From an uncultured Atopobium sp. (lineage in GTDB: Bacteria; Actinomycetota; Coriobacteriia; Coriobacteriales; Atopobiaceae), in contig CALKTD010000003.1 of the NCBI GenBank assembly GCA_937997345.1, positions 1 to 35,753 on the forward strand: 35,753 nucleotides of DNA. Direction: 5' to 3'. Shown here in pieces: positions 7,506 to 15,953 of this stretch. The translations under genes were made by a program, and so were the position numbers. Position 1 is the first letter of the stretch; each line of letters starts with the position of its first letter. The notes beneath the pieces were generated by a model. That model saw only the letters and a list, made by a program, of their open reading frames with translations. It ran no database searches and was not told the DNA's origin.

Positions 7506-9392
7506 TTACATTACACTCACAAGTGAGAGAGCGTAAGAGAGGATGAAGAATGTCACCACCGAAAGGCTCATGGAAATCAGGGTAAGCGTGAGACCTGAAG
7601 TTTCCTGGTTTTTCTCGTCACGGTGGCGGAGCACAGCCAAGAAAATTGGAGTCAACAGGAAGGAAATGAGCGTGGAACCTGCTGCTGCGCCAAAAATCTG
7701 AATGATAGTCCGGTCAAAGAGTGCGGCATAGAACATACCTGCGTTTGGATCATACGGGTGGAAGAGCGCCTCTAGCAGAGCATGAGCTGCCGCACCAAGG
7801 ATGCAAATGAGGCCGCTAACCAGAAGGCCCAGCAGAAGCGAGCGGAAGGCAAAGCCCAAGATTGAAGGAGACTTCTCGCTACCAGGATCGTCCGTCAGGA
7901 AGAAGTTTGTTACATAGTTGACGGTATTCTCGCTCAAGTTTAGCGAGATTGGCATTGTAATAGTGCAAAGACCTGCAAAGATGCCCATGGTTGGATCAGA
8001 TGTTGCAGCTGTTATAGCAAAGGCGGCACCTACAACGGAAGCGATCCAGAACAGAAGCCAAAGGTTGCGATGAAGGAACCAAATAATGTTGCGACCACGG
8101 TCGCCAGAATCGGAATCGCCTCTGCCGCCGCCAGCAATCTGAAGATCCTCGGCGTGCTCCTCTTCTAGAACATCAAGAGCGTCATCGACGGTGACAATAC
8201 CCAACAGGCGGTTATCGTCAGAAACAACAGGCATAGCCAGCAGGTTGTATTTTGCAATGTTACGAGCAACGTCCTCCTGGTCGTCCTCTGGTGAGGCGGT
8301 GACCAGGTTCTTATTAGCAATCTCCTCCAGACGGGTTTCTGGTTCGGAGACAATCAGGCGGTTCAGCGTAACGGTTCCAGATAGGCGGCCATCCTCGTCA
8401 GTAAGGTAGAGGTAGCGGACGGTTTCAAAGTCCTCGTCCAGGTTACGCAGGCGATCAAAGGCGTACGCAACGGTCTGGTCCTCAGGAACAGAAAGCGCCT
8501 CGGACGTCATAATACGGCCAGCGGTGTACTCGCGATATCCCAGCAGCTGCCTAATGGCGCGCTGCTCCTTAACGCCCATCAAGCGCAGGAGTTTCTCGGC
8601 ACGATCGTAGCTCAGCTCGGAGACAAGCTCGGCTGCATCGTCTGGGTCCATCTCGGACAGGATACGAGATGCTTCTTTTTCGTTCAGGCCACCGATGAGC
8701 TCAACTGCCATAGCGTCGTCGTTGAACTCTGCCATTGCGCCGGCTCGCTGTTCGTCATCAAGCTGGGCAAACACCTGGCTACGCAGGCGAGAGTCCAGAC
8801 GTTCAATAATGTCAGCAACATCAGCAGGGTGCAGCTCGTCCAGCGTCTTGTGGGAAACGGAGAGCTTAACGTTAGAGAGGTCGCGCTCAACCAGGTCCAT
8901 GTAACTCCACGCAATGATGCGCTCTTGCATGGGGTGACCCATAGCACGCGCAATACGGGTGACCAGGTGCTCTAGCTGGGGAGAAAGGCTGCGCAGCAGA
9001 CCGCGTGCGCCAACCTCTGCGCCCAGAAGGCGAAGCTGCGTCGAGCTGGTATCGGAGAGCTTGAGGTCATTTACGCGGACAACACGAATGCCACGCGTAT
9101 CAACAATCTGCTTGTTCAGAATATCTCTGGCGAGAAGAACCTCGTTAGGCTGCAGGTACGAGAAACGAATCTCAGTTGAAGGCACCTTAAGCCTAATGAC
9201 GTCCTCATCGTAGGTATCAACATACTTGCGCCAAGAAATCATCATTGGTGTGCGGCCAGGGCCCATAAAAGCAAGGGAAGTAATGCGAGGAAAAACTTCT
9301 CCGGTAGCAATTCCAAGGTCAGAAACAGAACCGATCTTCTCGCCTTCTGAATCTAGAACCGGATTACCCATTAACTGGGAAAGATAAATCAT
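7506..9392 (-). CDS. PRC-barrel / MgtE-N / CBS protein with degenerate MgtE-like membrane domain
   Basis: The 628-residue protein starts with one or two PRC-barrel units (about 1-150), then an MgtE N-type helical repeat domain (about 183-290, opening HPADVADIIERLD), a CBS pair (about 293-415, with AGRIMTSEALSVPEDQT) and five hydrophobic segments (about 435-628). The membrane part aligns loosely with the MgtE Mg2+ channel (the end ETSGLTLTLISMSLSVV resembles DPAxASGPxITT), but the conserved GNxGxQ and acidic pore residues are replaced (SENTVNYVT). It may sense Mg2+ and control the adjacent transporter rather than conduct. AAGGAG precedes the ATG. It is first in a two-gene operon behind a long structured leader. 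Confidence 0.8.
   Translation of the reverse strand: MIYLSQLMGNPVLDSEGEKIGSVSDLGIATGEVFPRITSLAFMGPGRTPMMISWRKYVDTYDEDVIRLKVPSTEIRFSYLQPNEVLLARDILNKQIVDTRGIRVVRVNDLKLSDTSSTQLRLLGAEVGARGLLRSLSPQLEHLVTRIARAMGHPMQERIIAWSYMDLVERDLSNVKLSVSHKTLDELHPADVADIIERLDSRLRSQVFAQLDDEQRAGAMAEFNDDAMAVELIGGLNEKEASRILSEMDPDDAAELVSELSYDRAEKLLRLMGVKEQRAIRQLLGYREYTAGRIMTSEALSVPEDQTVAYAFDRLRNLDEDFETVRYLYLTDEDGRLSGTVTLNRLIVSEPETRLEEIANKNLVTASPEDDQEDVARNIAKYNLLAMPVVSDDNRLLGIVTVDDALDVLEEEHAEDLQIAGGGRGDSDSGDRGRNIIWFLHRNLWLLFWIASVVGAAFAITAATSDPTMGIFAGLCTITMPISLNLSENTVNYVTNFFLTDDPGSEKSPSILGFAFRSLLLGLLVSGLICILGAAAHALLEALFHPYDPNAGMFYAALFDRTIIQIFGAAAGSTLISFLLTPIFLAVLRHRDEKNQETSGLTLTLISMSLSVVTFFILSYALSLVSVM
9129..9138 (+). repeat. 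Uptake-sequence-like 10-mer GGCGAGAAGA
   Basis: Single exact copy, antisense to the MgtE-like gene. Confidence 0.75.
9335..9344 (-). repeat. Uptake-sequence-like 10-mer GGCGAGAAGA
   Basis: Single exact copy in sense orientation within the MgtE-like gene (Gly-Glu-Lys-Ile). Confidence 0.75.
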
Positions 9393-9601
9393 GTGTGCTC
9401 CTTACATGCGTCCGAAGACTAAAGCGTGGTTTTGGCGAGAAACTCCGCGTATTTGCCACGGGGACTGCATTGCGATTTCACCTCTCACGGTGCAAATCGG
9501 CACACCGCAAGAGGTCAGCGACTGTGAGGTCGAGGTTTCATGCTGACCTTTCTCTTTATCCAATAGAACGTGAATTGTGTTTGCGAGGACAATTCACAGA
9601 T
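9393..9601 (-). promoter_or_regulatory. Structured 5' leader of the Mg2+ transport operon (candidate riboswitch or attenuator)
   Basis: A good promoter places the transcript start near 9601, leaving a leader of about 205 nt. It begins with a 9-bp hairpin (GTGAATTGT/ACAATTCAC at 9570-9597). Next comes a 7-bp pairing GGTCAGC/GCTGACC (9542-9548 with 9513-9519), then a two-part helix made of 9481-9485, 9488-9492, 9503-9507 and 9510-9514. The second and third helices share bases 9513-9514 and could compete. I do not see the conserved AGGTGAGGCTCCT start of the M-box riboswitch. Regulatory function is inferred from length, structure and position. Confidence 0.5.
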
Positions 9602-9607
9602 ATAGCT

Positions 9608-9637
9608 ATTTTAACGATTTTCCTGCGAGGCTGTAAA
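9608..9637 (-). promoter_or_regulatory. Promoter of the MgtE-like/NRAMP-related operon
   Basis: On the minus strand, TTTACA (9632-9637) and TAAAAT (9608-9613) are 18 bases apart, close to the sigma-70-type consensus. The GC-rich stretch 9660-9765 upstream holds nothing I recognise. Confidence 0.6.
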
Positions 9638-9768
9638 GACTCTTCACATAATCTAGCTGCTCAGATTTGGCTACCGCAGACGCGCGAGCGGCGTACAGGC
9701 GACGCGCCAGCGCGCGGACAATGTGCGGCAAGCGAACGGCCAACTCAATCCGCGAGGTAACGCGCACA

Positions 9769-9807
9769 TAAAAAGCCCGGTACCTGCGTGAATACAGATA
9801 CCGGGCT
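9769..9807 (-). terminator. Rho-independent terminator of lemA
   Basis: On the minus strand AGCCCGGTA pairs with TACCGGGCT (9 bp, 16-base loop) and is followed by five T residues. It lies 32 bp after the lemA stop. Confidence 0.9.
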
Positions 9808-9838
9808 GAACTGGTACAAAGTGTAAACGAAACAGCTC

Positions 9839-10381
9839 TTAGAACTGTACGTTTGGTGCCTGACGAGCAGACTCGTCGGTAACCTGGAAGCTTGTACGTG
9901 GGGAACGTCCACCAGCAAGAAGGTTGTTTGGGAAAACAGCGATGATGTTGTTGTAGTTCATAACAACGTCGTTGTAGCTCAAACGAGCGTAGCTGAGGCG
10001 GTTCTCGGTGTCAGTAAGCTCTGCCTGGAGCTCCAGGAAGTTCTGGTTAGCCTTGAGCTCTGGGTAGTTCTCAACAACAGCAAACAGGTTGGTCAGAGCG
10101 TTGGAAAGAGTGCCGGAAGCCTGCATCTTCTCTTCAGGAGTGCGAGCGTTTGCGACTGCAGCACGAGCAGAGGTGACTGCCTCAAAAGTCTTAGACTCGT
10201 GAGTTGCGTAACCCTTAACAGTGTTGACCAGGTTAGGGATCAAATCGTTACGACGCTGAAGCTGCGTATCGATAGCTGCCCAAGCGTTATCGCACCTGTT
10301 GCTTGCGCGGATGATGTTGTTGTAAATGCTAATGGCCCAGAAAACCAGAAGGACAATAACTACAACTGCGGCAATAATCAT
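9839..10381 (-). CDS. lemA: LemA family protein
   Basis: The 180-residue protein has one N-terminal membrane segment (IIAAVVVIVLLVFWAISIYNN is the hydrophobic stretch) and the LemA core: NRCDNAWAAIDTQLQRRNDLIPNLV spans the most conserved part, followed by the helical TFEAVTSARAAV and the Tyr-Asn-rich YNDVVMNYNN end typical of the family. LemA proteins are membrane-anchored with the bulk of the protein predicted helical; the molecular function is not settled. I place the start at ATG 10381, preceded by GAAAGGA. A TTG 15 bases further upstream overlaps that ribosome binding site and is unlikely. The gene is single, with its own terminator. Confidence 0.9.
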   Translation of the reverse strand: MIIAAVVVIVLLVFWAISIYNNIIRASNRCDNAWAAIDTQLQRRNDLIPNLVNTVKGYATHESKTFEAVTSARAAVANARTPEEKMQASGTLSNALTNLFAVVENYPELKANQNFLELQAELTDTENRLSYARLSYNDVVMNYNNIIAVFPNNLLAGGRSPRTSFQVTDESARQAPNVQF

Positions 10382-10632
10382 GCTAAATCCTTTCAATCAC
10401 TGACAATCCTGTGTCAGTCATTCATTTGGACAGGTTAATTATACCCAAAACTAAAAATCTAAGGCGTTTTTGATTAAAGCTTTTAACTTGCTAACGAGTC
10501 TTTTGGTAAATGGAATGCTCGTCCACACACTGGCAAGAAGAACGTTGAGCTAGAAATGACGTGAGATGGAAGGCGTGTTCTGAAAGTAAAGCTGAACAAT
10601 ATAAGAAAGGTGCAAACTTGAGGACTGCCAAA

Positions 10633-10725
<93 letters not shown>

Positions 10726-10893
10726 AAAGCGGTAATATCCTACCGCATAATTCAGTTTTTTGCGAGTAGGGGATTTAGCGAGTTAGGTTTTGCTTCATAA
10801 TTAAATGAAGACAAATTAGTGTCAGGTTCGTGACGAGTTCGTGACAGAACTCCGTAAGATTTACGGCAACAAGCAGACAAGTGAGGAGCAGCT

Positions 10894-11388
10894 ATGAGCG
10901 ACGAAGCGCAAGAGCCTTTGACCCCACAGGCTGCTCTTGATCAGAAGTACATGAAACTTGCTCTTGAACAGGCAGAACTTGCAGCTCAGATAGGAGAAGT
11001 GCCTATCGGCGCAGTTGTAGTGTGCGATGGAGAGGTTATTGCCGTTGCACATAATCGCCGTGAGATAGATAACGACCCTTCTGCACACGCTGAGTTTCTC
11101 GCCATGCAAGAGGCTTCAAAAAAGCTTGGCCGCTGGAGGCTTTCGGGCTGTACGGTTTACGTGACGCTGGAACCTTGCTTGATGTGTGCAGGATTGATGG
11201 TCAATGCTCGTATTGATCGCTGCGTGTTTGGCGCGTTTGATCCCAAGGGCGGCGCAACGGGCACGTTGTTTGACGTGAGCGGTGATCCAAGACTTAATCA
11301 CGAGTTTGCAGTCTCAGGCGGAGTATTAGCAGACGAGGTATCTGCCCAGCTCAAAGCGTTCTTTAAAGAGTGCCGCAAAAGCAAATAA
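10894..11388 (+). CDS. tadA: tRNA-specific adenosine deaminase
   Basis: The 164-residue cytidine-deaminase-fold enzyme shows the zinc and catalytic motif HAE (His65, Glu67) and PCLMC (Cys95, Cys98), with the TadA-type DPKGGATGTLFD stretch after it. TadA converts adenosine 34 to inosine in tRNA-Arg(ACG), allowing decoding of CGN codons, and is usually essential. GAGGAG precedes the ATG. The first 17 residues are a short polar extension compared with many homologues. The gene converges on the methyltransferase gene with only 10 bp between stops. Just upstream (10852-10866) is the small palindrome CCGTAA-GAT-TTACGG, possibly an operator or a leader hairpin. Confidence 0.95.
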   Translation: MSDEAQEPLTPQAALDQKYMKLALEQAELAAQIGEVPIGAVVVCDGEVIAVAHNRREIDNDPSAHAEFLAMQEASKKLGRWRLSGCTVYVTLEPCLMCAGLMVNARIDRCVFGAFDPKGGATGTLFDVSGDPRLNHEFAVSGGVLADEVSAQLKAFFKECRKSK

Positions 11389-11398
11389 GATTTGGGTT

Positions 11399-12718
11399 TT
11401 AAACTACCTGAAAAATGAAGAAATCAAGATAATGACTCTCGGGAACACCCCAAAGAATTGGGTGGTCAGGAGCTTGCTGGCGCTCTTCAATTTGTTTAAG
11501 CTGCACACTAGTATGGTGAGCTGCCTCGGCAATTGCCTGGGCGAGAAGATCTCTGGTCATGAAGTGAGAACAAGAACAAGTTGCCAGGTAGCCACCTCGG
11601 GGCAGTAGCTTCATGGCTGCTGCATTGATTTCCTTATAACCACGCAAGGCGCTGCGAACTTTGTCGCGTGTCTTGGTAAATGCAGGCGGATCCAGAATGA
11701 TGAGGTCAAACGGACCTCCTTCTGCCTTGAGCTGGCCACGGTTGTTGGCTAGCTCTGGCAGGTATTCAAGAACATTTGCACAGGTAAAGTCCATGTGGTC
11801 TGCCAAGCCGTTGAGCTCTGCATTTTGGCGCGCAAGGTCAATGGCAGTTTGGCTGACGTCTACACAACGGACAAATTCTGCTCCACCAGCTGCGGCGTTC
11901 AGGCCAAACGGGCCAACGTGGCAGAAACAATCCAGTACACGGCGGTCTCGTGCAAGCTGGCGGACTGCTCGACGGTTATATTTTTGATCTAAGAAAAAGC
12001 CGGTTTTCTGGCTGTTCTCTAGGTCAAGGTTGAATTTGAGTCCGTTTTCGGTTGCAAGAACATGAGTTGAAGGCAGGGAAAGGAGGCTTTCTGCAATCAA
12101 GCTATTCTCGTCCAGTGAAGAGCCTGTCCACCAGCCTTTATATTGCAGAAGTCCCTCTTTAAGGCGAGAGGGGGAGTCATTTCTTTCGTAAATACCGTCG
12201 ATTACCTGGCCGTCTGCAGAGAAAATTTCAAGTAGCAGCGGGTAGATAACATCACGTAGATGCTCCATACCAACGGTTCCTACCTGCCCCACAAGCACAT
12301 TCTCGTAGCGGTCAACGATTAAGCCAGGAAAACCGTCGGCCTCAGAGAAGATGACGCGGCAACAATTGGTGTCGGGCTCAGTCCCTGGTAGAGCGCGGTT
12401 TACCATAGTGGTCTTACGGTGCTCCCACGCCCAGCTAATCTTACGACTCCAAAACGCTTCATTGAGCCTATCGTTGGCGTTTCTTGTCACAATTCTGACG
12501 CGAATCTTGCTCTTTTCTGACAGAAGTCCGGTTCCCTGGTAGGTACCGTTCTCTTCAAAGACATCAACAATGCAACCATTTTGAACACACTCGCCACTTT
12601 CTGGAGATGGCTCTACACGGATGACTTCGCCCTCAAAGACCCAAGAATGTCCGCCCGCAAGCGCGCGAGCTGCTTTCTTGGTGATAATAACCTGCGGATA
12701 TGGGCGGAGTTGCTTCAT
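11399..12718 (-). CDS. RlmI-like class I SAM-dependent rRNA methyltransferase (PUA domain)
   Basis: The 439-residue protein has an N-terminal PUA RNA-binding domain (about 1-85, with GHSWVFEGEV), a linking domain (ending about 205) and a Rossmann methyltransferase with VLDCFCHVGPFGLNAA (SAM loop), CVDVSQTAIDLARQNAELNG, DLIILDPPAF and the CSCSH segment. This build matches RlmI (YccW), which makes 5-methylcytosine at position 1962 of E. coli 23S rRNA; site specificity here is inferred. The protein is longer than E. coli RlmI (about 396 residues), mostly by extra residues in the N-terminal half. AGAAGGA precedes the start. Upstream, 12719-12849 holds no gene. Confidence 0.85.
   Translation of the reverse strand: MKQLRPYPQVIITKKAARALAGGHSWVFEGEVIRVEPSPESGECVQNGCIVDVFEENGTYQGTGLLSEKSKIRVRIVTRNANDRLNEAFWSRKISWAWEHRKTTMVNRALPGTEPDTNCCRVIFSEADGFPGLIVDRYENVLVGQVGTVGMEHLRDVIYPLLLEIFSADGQVIDGIYERNDSPSRLKEGLLQYKGWWTGSSLDENSLIAESLLSLPSTHVLATENGLKFNLDLENSQKTGFFLDQKYNRRAVRQLARDRRVLDCFCHVGPFGLNAAAGGAEFVRCVDVSQTAIDLARQNAELNGLADHMDFTCANVLEYLPELANNRGQLKAEGGPFDLIILDPPAFTKTRDKVRSALRGYKEINAAAMKLLPRGGYLATCSCSHFMTRDLLAQAIAEAAHHTSVQLKQIEERQQAPDHPILWGVPESHYLDFFIFQVV
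11540..11549 (+). repeat. Uptake-sequence-like 10-mer GGCGAGAAGA
   Basis: Single exact copy, antisense to the RlmI-like gene (sense reading Asp-Leu-Leu-Ala). Confidence 0.75.
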
Positions 12719-12849
12719 GATGGTCCTTCTCGCGAGAAGTGCTTACAAAAAGCTGGGTGTCTGTGAGCGCCCAGCATCTATGTTCAAAAGTTAGAGAATC
12801 AAATTGCAGAGTGCCATAAGAGGAAATGCTTTCTGCGTCTGATTATAGA

Positions 12850-14172
12850 TTACGTGTGTCGGCCATATCTGCCACCAAAACCAAATCCCTTACCTTTTGA
12901 CCTTGATCCCGAGAACATCGAACGCGTGGTCTTGGCGGTAGAGCGGGACTCTTGAAGCATAATGCGACCCGAGTCATAAGAAAAGCCAGGTAGATCCCAT
13001 GTAGGAATGAGCGATTTTGTAAAATACTCAATTTCTCTGAGCGGCGTGACCTCATCTGGTCCCATAAAAGTGAATGCCTGACCTGCGGCTCCTGCACGGC
13101 CTGTTCGGCCAATGCGGTGAACATAATCCTCAGGGTCAAGCGGCACATCAAAGTTAATGACTGCGTCAATGCCCTGGATATCAATGCCGCGGCTCATGAC
13201 ATCGGTTGCAACAAGAACCTGAATAGCGCCGCTGCGGAATCGCTCCAGTGCTCTTGCGCGAGCCTTTTGCGGACGGTCTGCATGCATAATGTCAACCTTG
13301 AGACCTGCGGCTTTAAGGTTTTTGTAAATACTGTCAACGCGCGACTTTGTCCTACAGAACACCAACACACGCTCTGGCGCAGGATCAAACGAGTCAATAA
13401 GCGCCTTTAAGAGCTGAGGTTTTTGTCCCTGAGTGACCGAGCATAAATGTTGCTCGATTGTTGCCGCAGTCTGTCCGGTTCTTGCAATCTCAATGCGCTC
13501 TGGATCTTTAAGCAGCGCATCAATGGTCGATGTGATTGATGCAGGGAGCGTTGCCGAGAAAAGCAGCGTTTGGTGCGCCTTGGGTAGCTGCTCCATAATG
13601 CAATGAACGCTTGGCCAAAATCCCATGTCAAGCATGCGATCTGCTTCGTCGAGCACCAGTGCCTGGATGTTCTCTAGGCTCGTATGCTTCTTGTCGAGAA
13701 GATCTATCAGGCGGCCAGGTGTTGCCACCAGCACATCGCAACCTTTTTGCAGCGCGGTTATCTGGTGTTTGTAGCGAGCGCCACCGGTAACAATGACGGC
13801 CTGCTGACCGGTGGATGCGCAAACACTCTTGGCAACAGCATCAATTTGAGCAGCTAGCTCTCGCGTTGGCGTGATGATGAGCGCGCGAGGATATGCGTTG
13901 CGTTTGGTGTCGCCTCGCTTGGCGTTGTGCTTGGCGGCTGCGTTGGGTTTCTCGGCCCTACCGGGTTTCTCGACAGCAATGCGCTGCAGCGTAGGCAACA
14001 TAAACGCTGCAGTTTTACCCGTTCCCGTTTGCGCTGACGCAACAACGTCCTTGCCCGCCAGGACGGCGGGAATTGCCGCAGCCTGCACGGGAGTAGGTGC
14101 GTTAAACCCAAGCGTTGCTACGCCTGCCAGAATTTGCTCGTTTAGCCCGAGCTCGGCAAAAGTTATTTCCAT
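12850..14172 (-). CDS. DEAD-box ATP-dependent RNA helicase
   Basis: All RecA-fold helicase motifs are readable in order: the Q motif (FNAPTPVQAAAIP), motif I AQTGTGKT, PTRELAAQ, VATPGRL, motif II DEAD, motif III SAT, then in the second domain VLVFCRTK, VATDVMSRGIDI and HRIGRTGR. A short Arg/Gly/Ser-rich basic tail (SRSKGKGFGFGGRYGRHT) may bind RNA. Such proteins remodel RNA in ribosome assembly, decay or cold adaptation. I choose ATG 14172 (MEITFAELGL); a TTG 24 bases upstream would extend the frame. No ribosome binding site precedes ATG 14172. Instead a promoter ends seven bases before it, so the mRNA may be leaderless. Confidence 0.93.
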   Translation of the reverse strand: MEITFAELGLNEQILAGVATLGFNAPTPVQAAAIPAVLAGKDVVASAQTGTGKTAAFMLPTLQRIAVEKPGRAEKPNAAAKHNAKRGDTKRNAYPRALIITPTRELAAQIDAVAKSVCASTGQQAVIVTGGARYKHQITALQKGCDVLVATPGRLIDLLDKKHTSLENIQALVLDEADRMLDMGFWPSVHCIMEQLPKAHQTLLFSATLPASITSTIDALLKDPERIEIARTGQTAATIEQHLCSVTQGQKPQLLKALIDSFDPAPERVLVFCRTKSRVDSIYKNLKAAGLKVDIMHADRPQKARARALERFRSGAIQVLVATDVMSRGIDIQGIDAVINFDVPLDPEDYVHRIGRTGRAGAAGQAFTFMGPDEVTPLREIEYFTKSLIPTWDLPGFSYDSGRIMLQESRSTAKTTRSMFSGSRSKGKGFGFGGRYGRHT

Positions 14173-14179
14173 ATAAACA

Positions 14180-14207
14180 AGTATACTTATGTGCAACGAT
14201 TAGCCAA
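14180..14207 (-). promoter_or_regulatory. Promoter of the helicase gene, predicted to give a leaderless mRNA
   Basis: On the minus strand TTGGCT (14202-14207) and TATACT (14180-14185) are 16 bases apart. The -10 ends seven bases before the ATG. The -10 is part of the palindrome AAGTATACTT (14179-14188), so a -10 also reads toward metA on the plus strand. Confidence 0.5.
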
Positions 14208-14218
14208 AGGAAGTTACC

Positions 14219-15202
14219 ATGCCTATTAATATTCCAGATGGTTTACCAGCTAAGAAGACACTGCAAGAAGAGCGTATTTTTGCGCTTGAGGAAGAAGTTG
14301 CAGAACGCCAGGAGATTCGCCCGCTTCGTCTGGCAATTTTGAATTTAATGCCCAAGAAAATTCAGACTGAAACGCAGATTCTCCGTCTAATTTCAAAGTC
14401 TCCTATTCAGGTTACGTGCGATTTTATGCGCATCTCTTCGCACGAATCTAAAAATACTGCTGCTGACCATCTGGTAACGTTTTATTCAACTTTTGATGAC
14501 TTCAAAGATAAAAATTACGACGGTCTGATTATCACGGGCGCTCCTATTGAGGACCTTAAATACGAGGACGTTGACTACTGGGATGAGTTTTGTCGCATTG
14601 TTGATTGGTCTCAGGAGCATGTCTTTTCTACCATGTACCTGTGTTGGGGCGCACTAGCTGGCCTGTATTATCTGCACGATATTCCTAAGAAAATGCTGGG
14701 AGCTAAGCTCTTTGGTATTTTCCCACAGCGTTTATGCGATGAGTATTGCTTCCTCACCAATGGATTTGATGAGGTACATTACATGCCGCATTCTCGTCAT
14801 GCTGCGATTGAGACATCAGCTCTGGTAGACCACCACGAGCTTGCCGTACTTTCTGAGGGCTTTACCAGCGGTCCTGCACTTCTCGCTACAAGAGATTTCC
14901 ACGAGATTTTTGTAACCGGTCATTTTGAATATGATCGCGACACGCTTGCAGAGGAGTATTGGCGCGACTTCCATAAGGGTCTGCCTATTCGCCTGCCAGA
15001 GAATTACTTCCCTGATAATGATCCAGAAAAGCAGCCACTGTTTACCTGGCGCGCTCATGCCAACTTGCTGTATCGCAACTGGATTAACTGGGTGTATCAG
15101 ATGACGCCGTACAACACAGACGAGATACCTGCGGCTATTGCAGATCTTTGTCAGCGTGTTTCCGAGGCTGATCCTGACGCAAGGATGACTGGTAGGTTCT
15201 AA
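14219..15202 (+). CDS. metA: Homoserine O-acyltransferase MetA (predicted acetyl-CoA specific)
   Basis: The 327-residue protein matches MetA along its length and in E. coli numbering: catalytic Cys142 in YLCWGA, His235 and Glu237 in TGHFEYD. It acylates homoserine, the first committed step of methionine synthesis. Residue 111 is Glu (in TGAPIEDLKYEDVDYW). In this family Glu111 is associated with acetyl-CoA use (Bacillus cereus type), whereas E. coli has Gly111 and uses succinyl-CoA, so homoserine O-acetyltransferase is the better prediction. AAAGGAAG precedes the ATG. The upstream gap shared with the helicase promoter is only 46 bp, too short for a SAM riboswitch. Confidence 0.93.
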   Translation: MPINIPDGLPAKKTLQEERIFALEEEVAERQEIRPLRLAILNLMPKKIQTETQILRLISKSPIQVTCDFMRISSHESKNTAADHLVTFYSTFDDFKDKNYDGLIITGAPIEDLKYEDVDYWDEFCRIVDWSQEHVFSTMYLCWGALAGLYYLHDIPKKMLGAKLFGIFPQRLCDEYCFLTNGFDEVHYMPHSRHAAIETSALVDHHELAVLSEGFTSGPALLATRDFHEIFVTGHFEYDRDTLAEEYWRDFHKGLPIRLPENYFPDNDPEKQPLFTWRAHANLLYRNWINWVYQMTPYNTDEIPAAIADLCQRVSEADPDARMTGRF

Positions 15203-15331
15203 GCAGGCATTTGCACGGTAACCGAATTGCCGGCGCTTATAACTAGCTGGACGCCATTAATACAATAAAATAATTGATTGATACACGCGTATGAAGCTAC
15301 GTGTAGAAACACGTATAGAGAGGATACGTTG

Positions 15332-15892
15332 ATGAAGGTTGTAATTGCTTCAGATATTCACGGGGCTGCCGACTATTGCGAGAAGCTCATGCAGGTCATA
15401 GAGGAGGAGCAGCCAAAGTACGTTTTGCTTCTTGGAGATCTGCTCTATCACGGCCCTCGCAACGATCTTCCTGCAGACTACGCACCAAAGCGCGTTATTG
15501 AGATGTTGAACAGCATTTCCGATAAGGTCATTGCGGTCCGCGGAAATTGCGAGGCAGAGGTAGATCAGATGGTTCTGGACTTTCCTTGCATGGCTGATTA
15601 CAACATCTTGTTTGATAAGGACCCAAAGACAGGCAAGCAGTTCACTATTTTCTTTACCCATGGTCACGTCTTTGGCCCTGGCATTCACAACAGCGTTGAC
15701 AAGTGGCCTCAGATGCCAAGTCTCGACGCGTTTGTGTACGGACATACGCACAGAAAAGTCAACATGCAGAGCGCTGACCACCCAGAGGTCACCGTATTTA
15801 ATCCAGGTTCTGTAGGCATTCCAAAAGACGGCACTCACAGCTGCGGAATCTACGAGGACGGCAAGTTCAGGCACGTCATCCTGGGCGAGTAG
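15332..15892 (+). CDS. yfcE: YfcE-type metallophosphodiesterase
   Basis: The 186-residue calcineurin-fold enzyme carries the metal-binding series SDIHG, GDLLYHGPRN, RGNCE, THGH and GHTH, in the order and spacing of YfcE (about 184 residues in E. coli), a manganese-dependent phosphodiesterase whose natural substrate is unknown. AGAGAGG lies eight bases before ATG 15332; in-frame starts further upstream lack a ribosome binding site. A small hairpin (ACGTGT-AGAA-ACACGT, about 15299-15314) sits just before the ribosome binding site. It may be cotranscribed with metA or have its own promoter; I cannot decide. Confidence 0.9.
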   Translation: MKVVIASDIHGAADYCEKLMQVIEEEQPKYVLLLGDLLYHGPRNDLPADYAPKRVIEMLNSISDKVIAVRGNCEAEVDQMVLDFPCMADYNILFDKDPKTGKQFTIFFTHGHVFGPGIHNSVDKWPQMPSLDAFVYGHTHRKVNMQSADHPEVTVFNPGSVGIPKDGTHSCGIYEDGKFRHVILGE

Positions 15893-15953
15893 TCGTCGAG
15901 CGGCAACCAAGCTGCGTTGCGCCATGTGTTGCGTTCCGTAAGTTCATTCATTT

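Noticed and set aside
9393..9601. M-box (ykoK) riboswitch
   Set aside because: The leader position fits, but the conserved M-box strings (AGGTGAGGCTCCT and the later core) are not present. I keep it as an unassigned structured leader.
9395..9760. Open frame of 121 codons on the plus strand upstream of the MgtE-like gene
   Set aside because: It lies over the promoter and leader of the opposite strand, has no ribosome binding site, and its Arg/Ser-rich peptide resembles no protein family.
14173..14196. TTG start extending the DEAD-box helicase by eight codons
   Set aside because: The extension overlaps the -10 element and adds residues atypical for the family.
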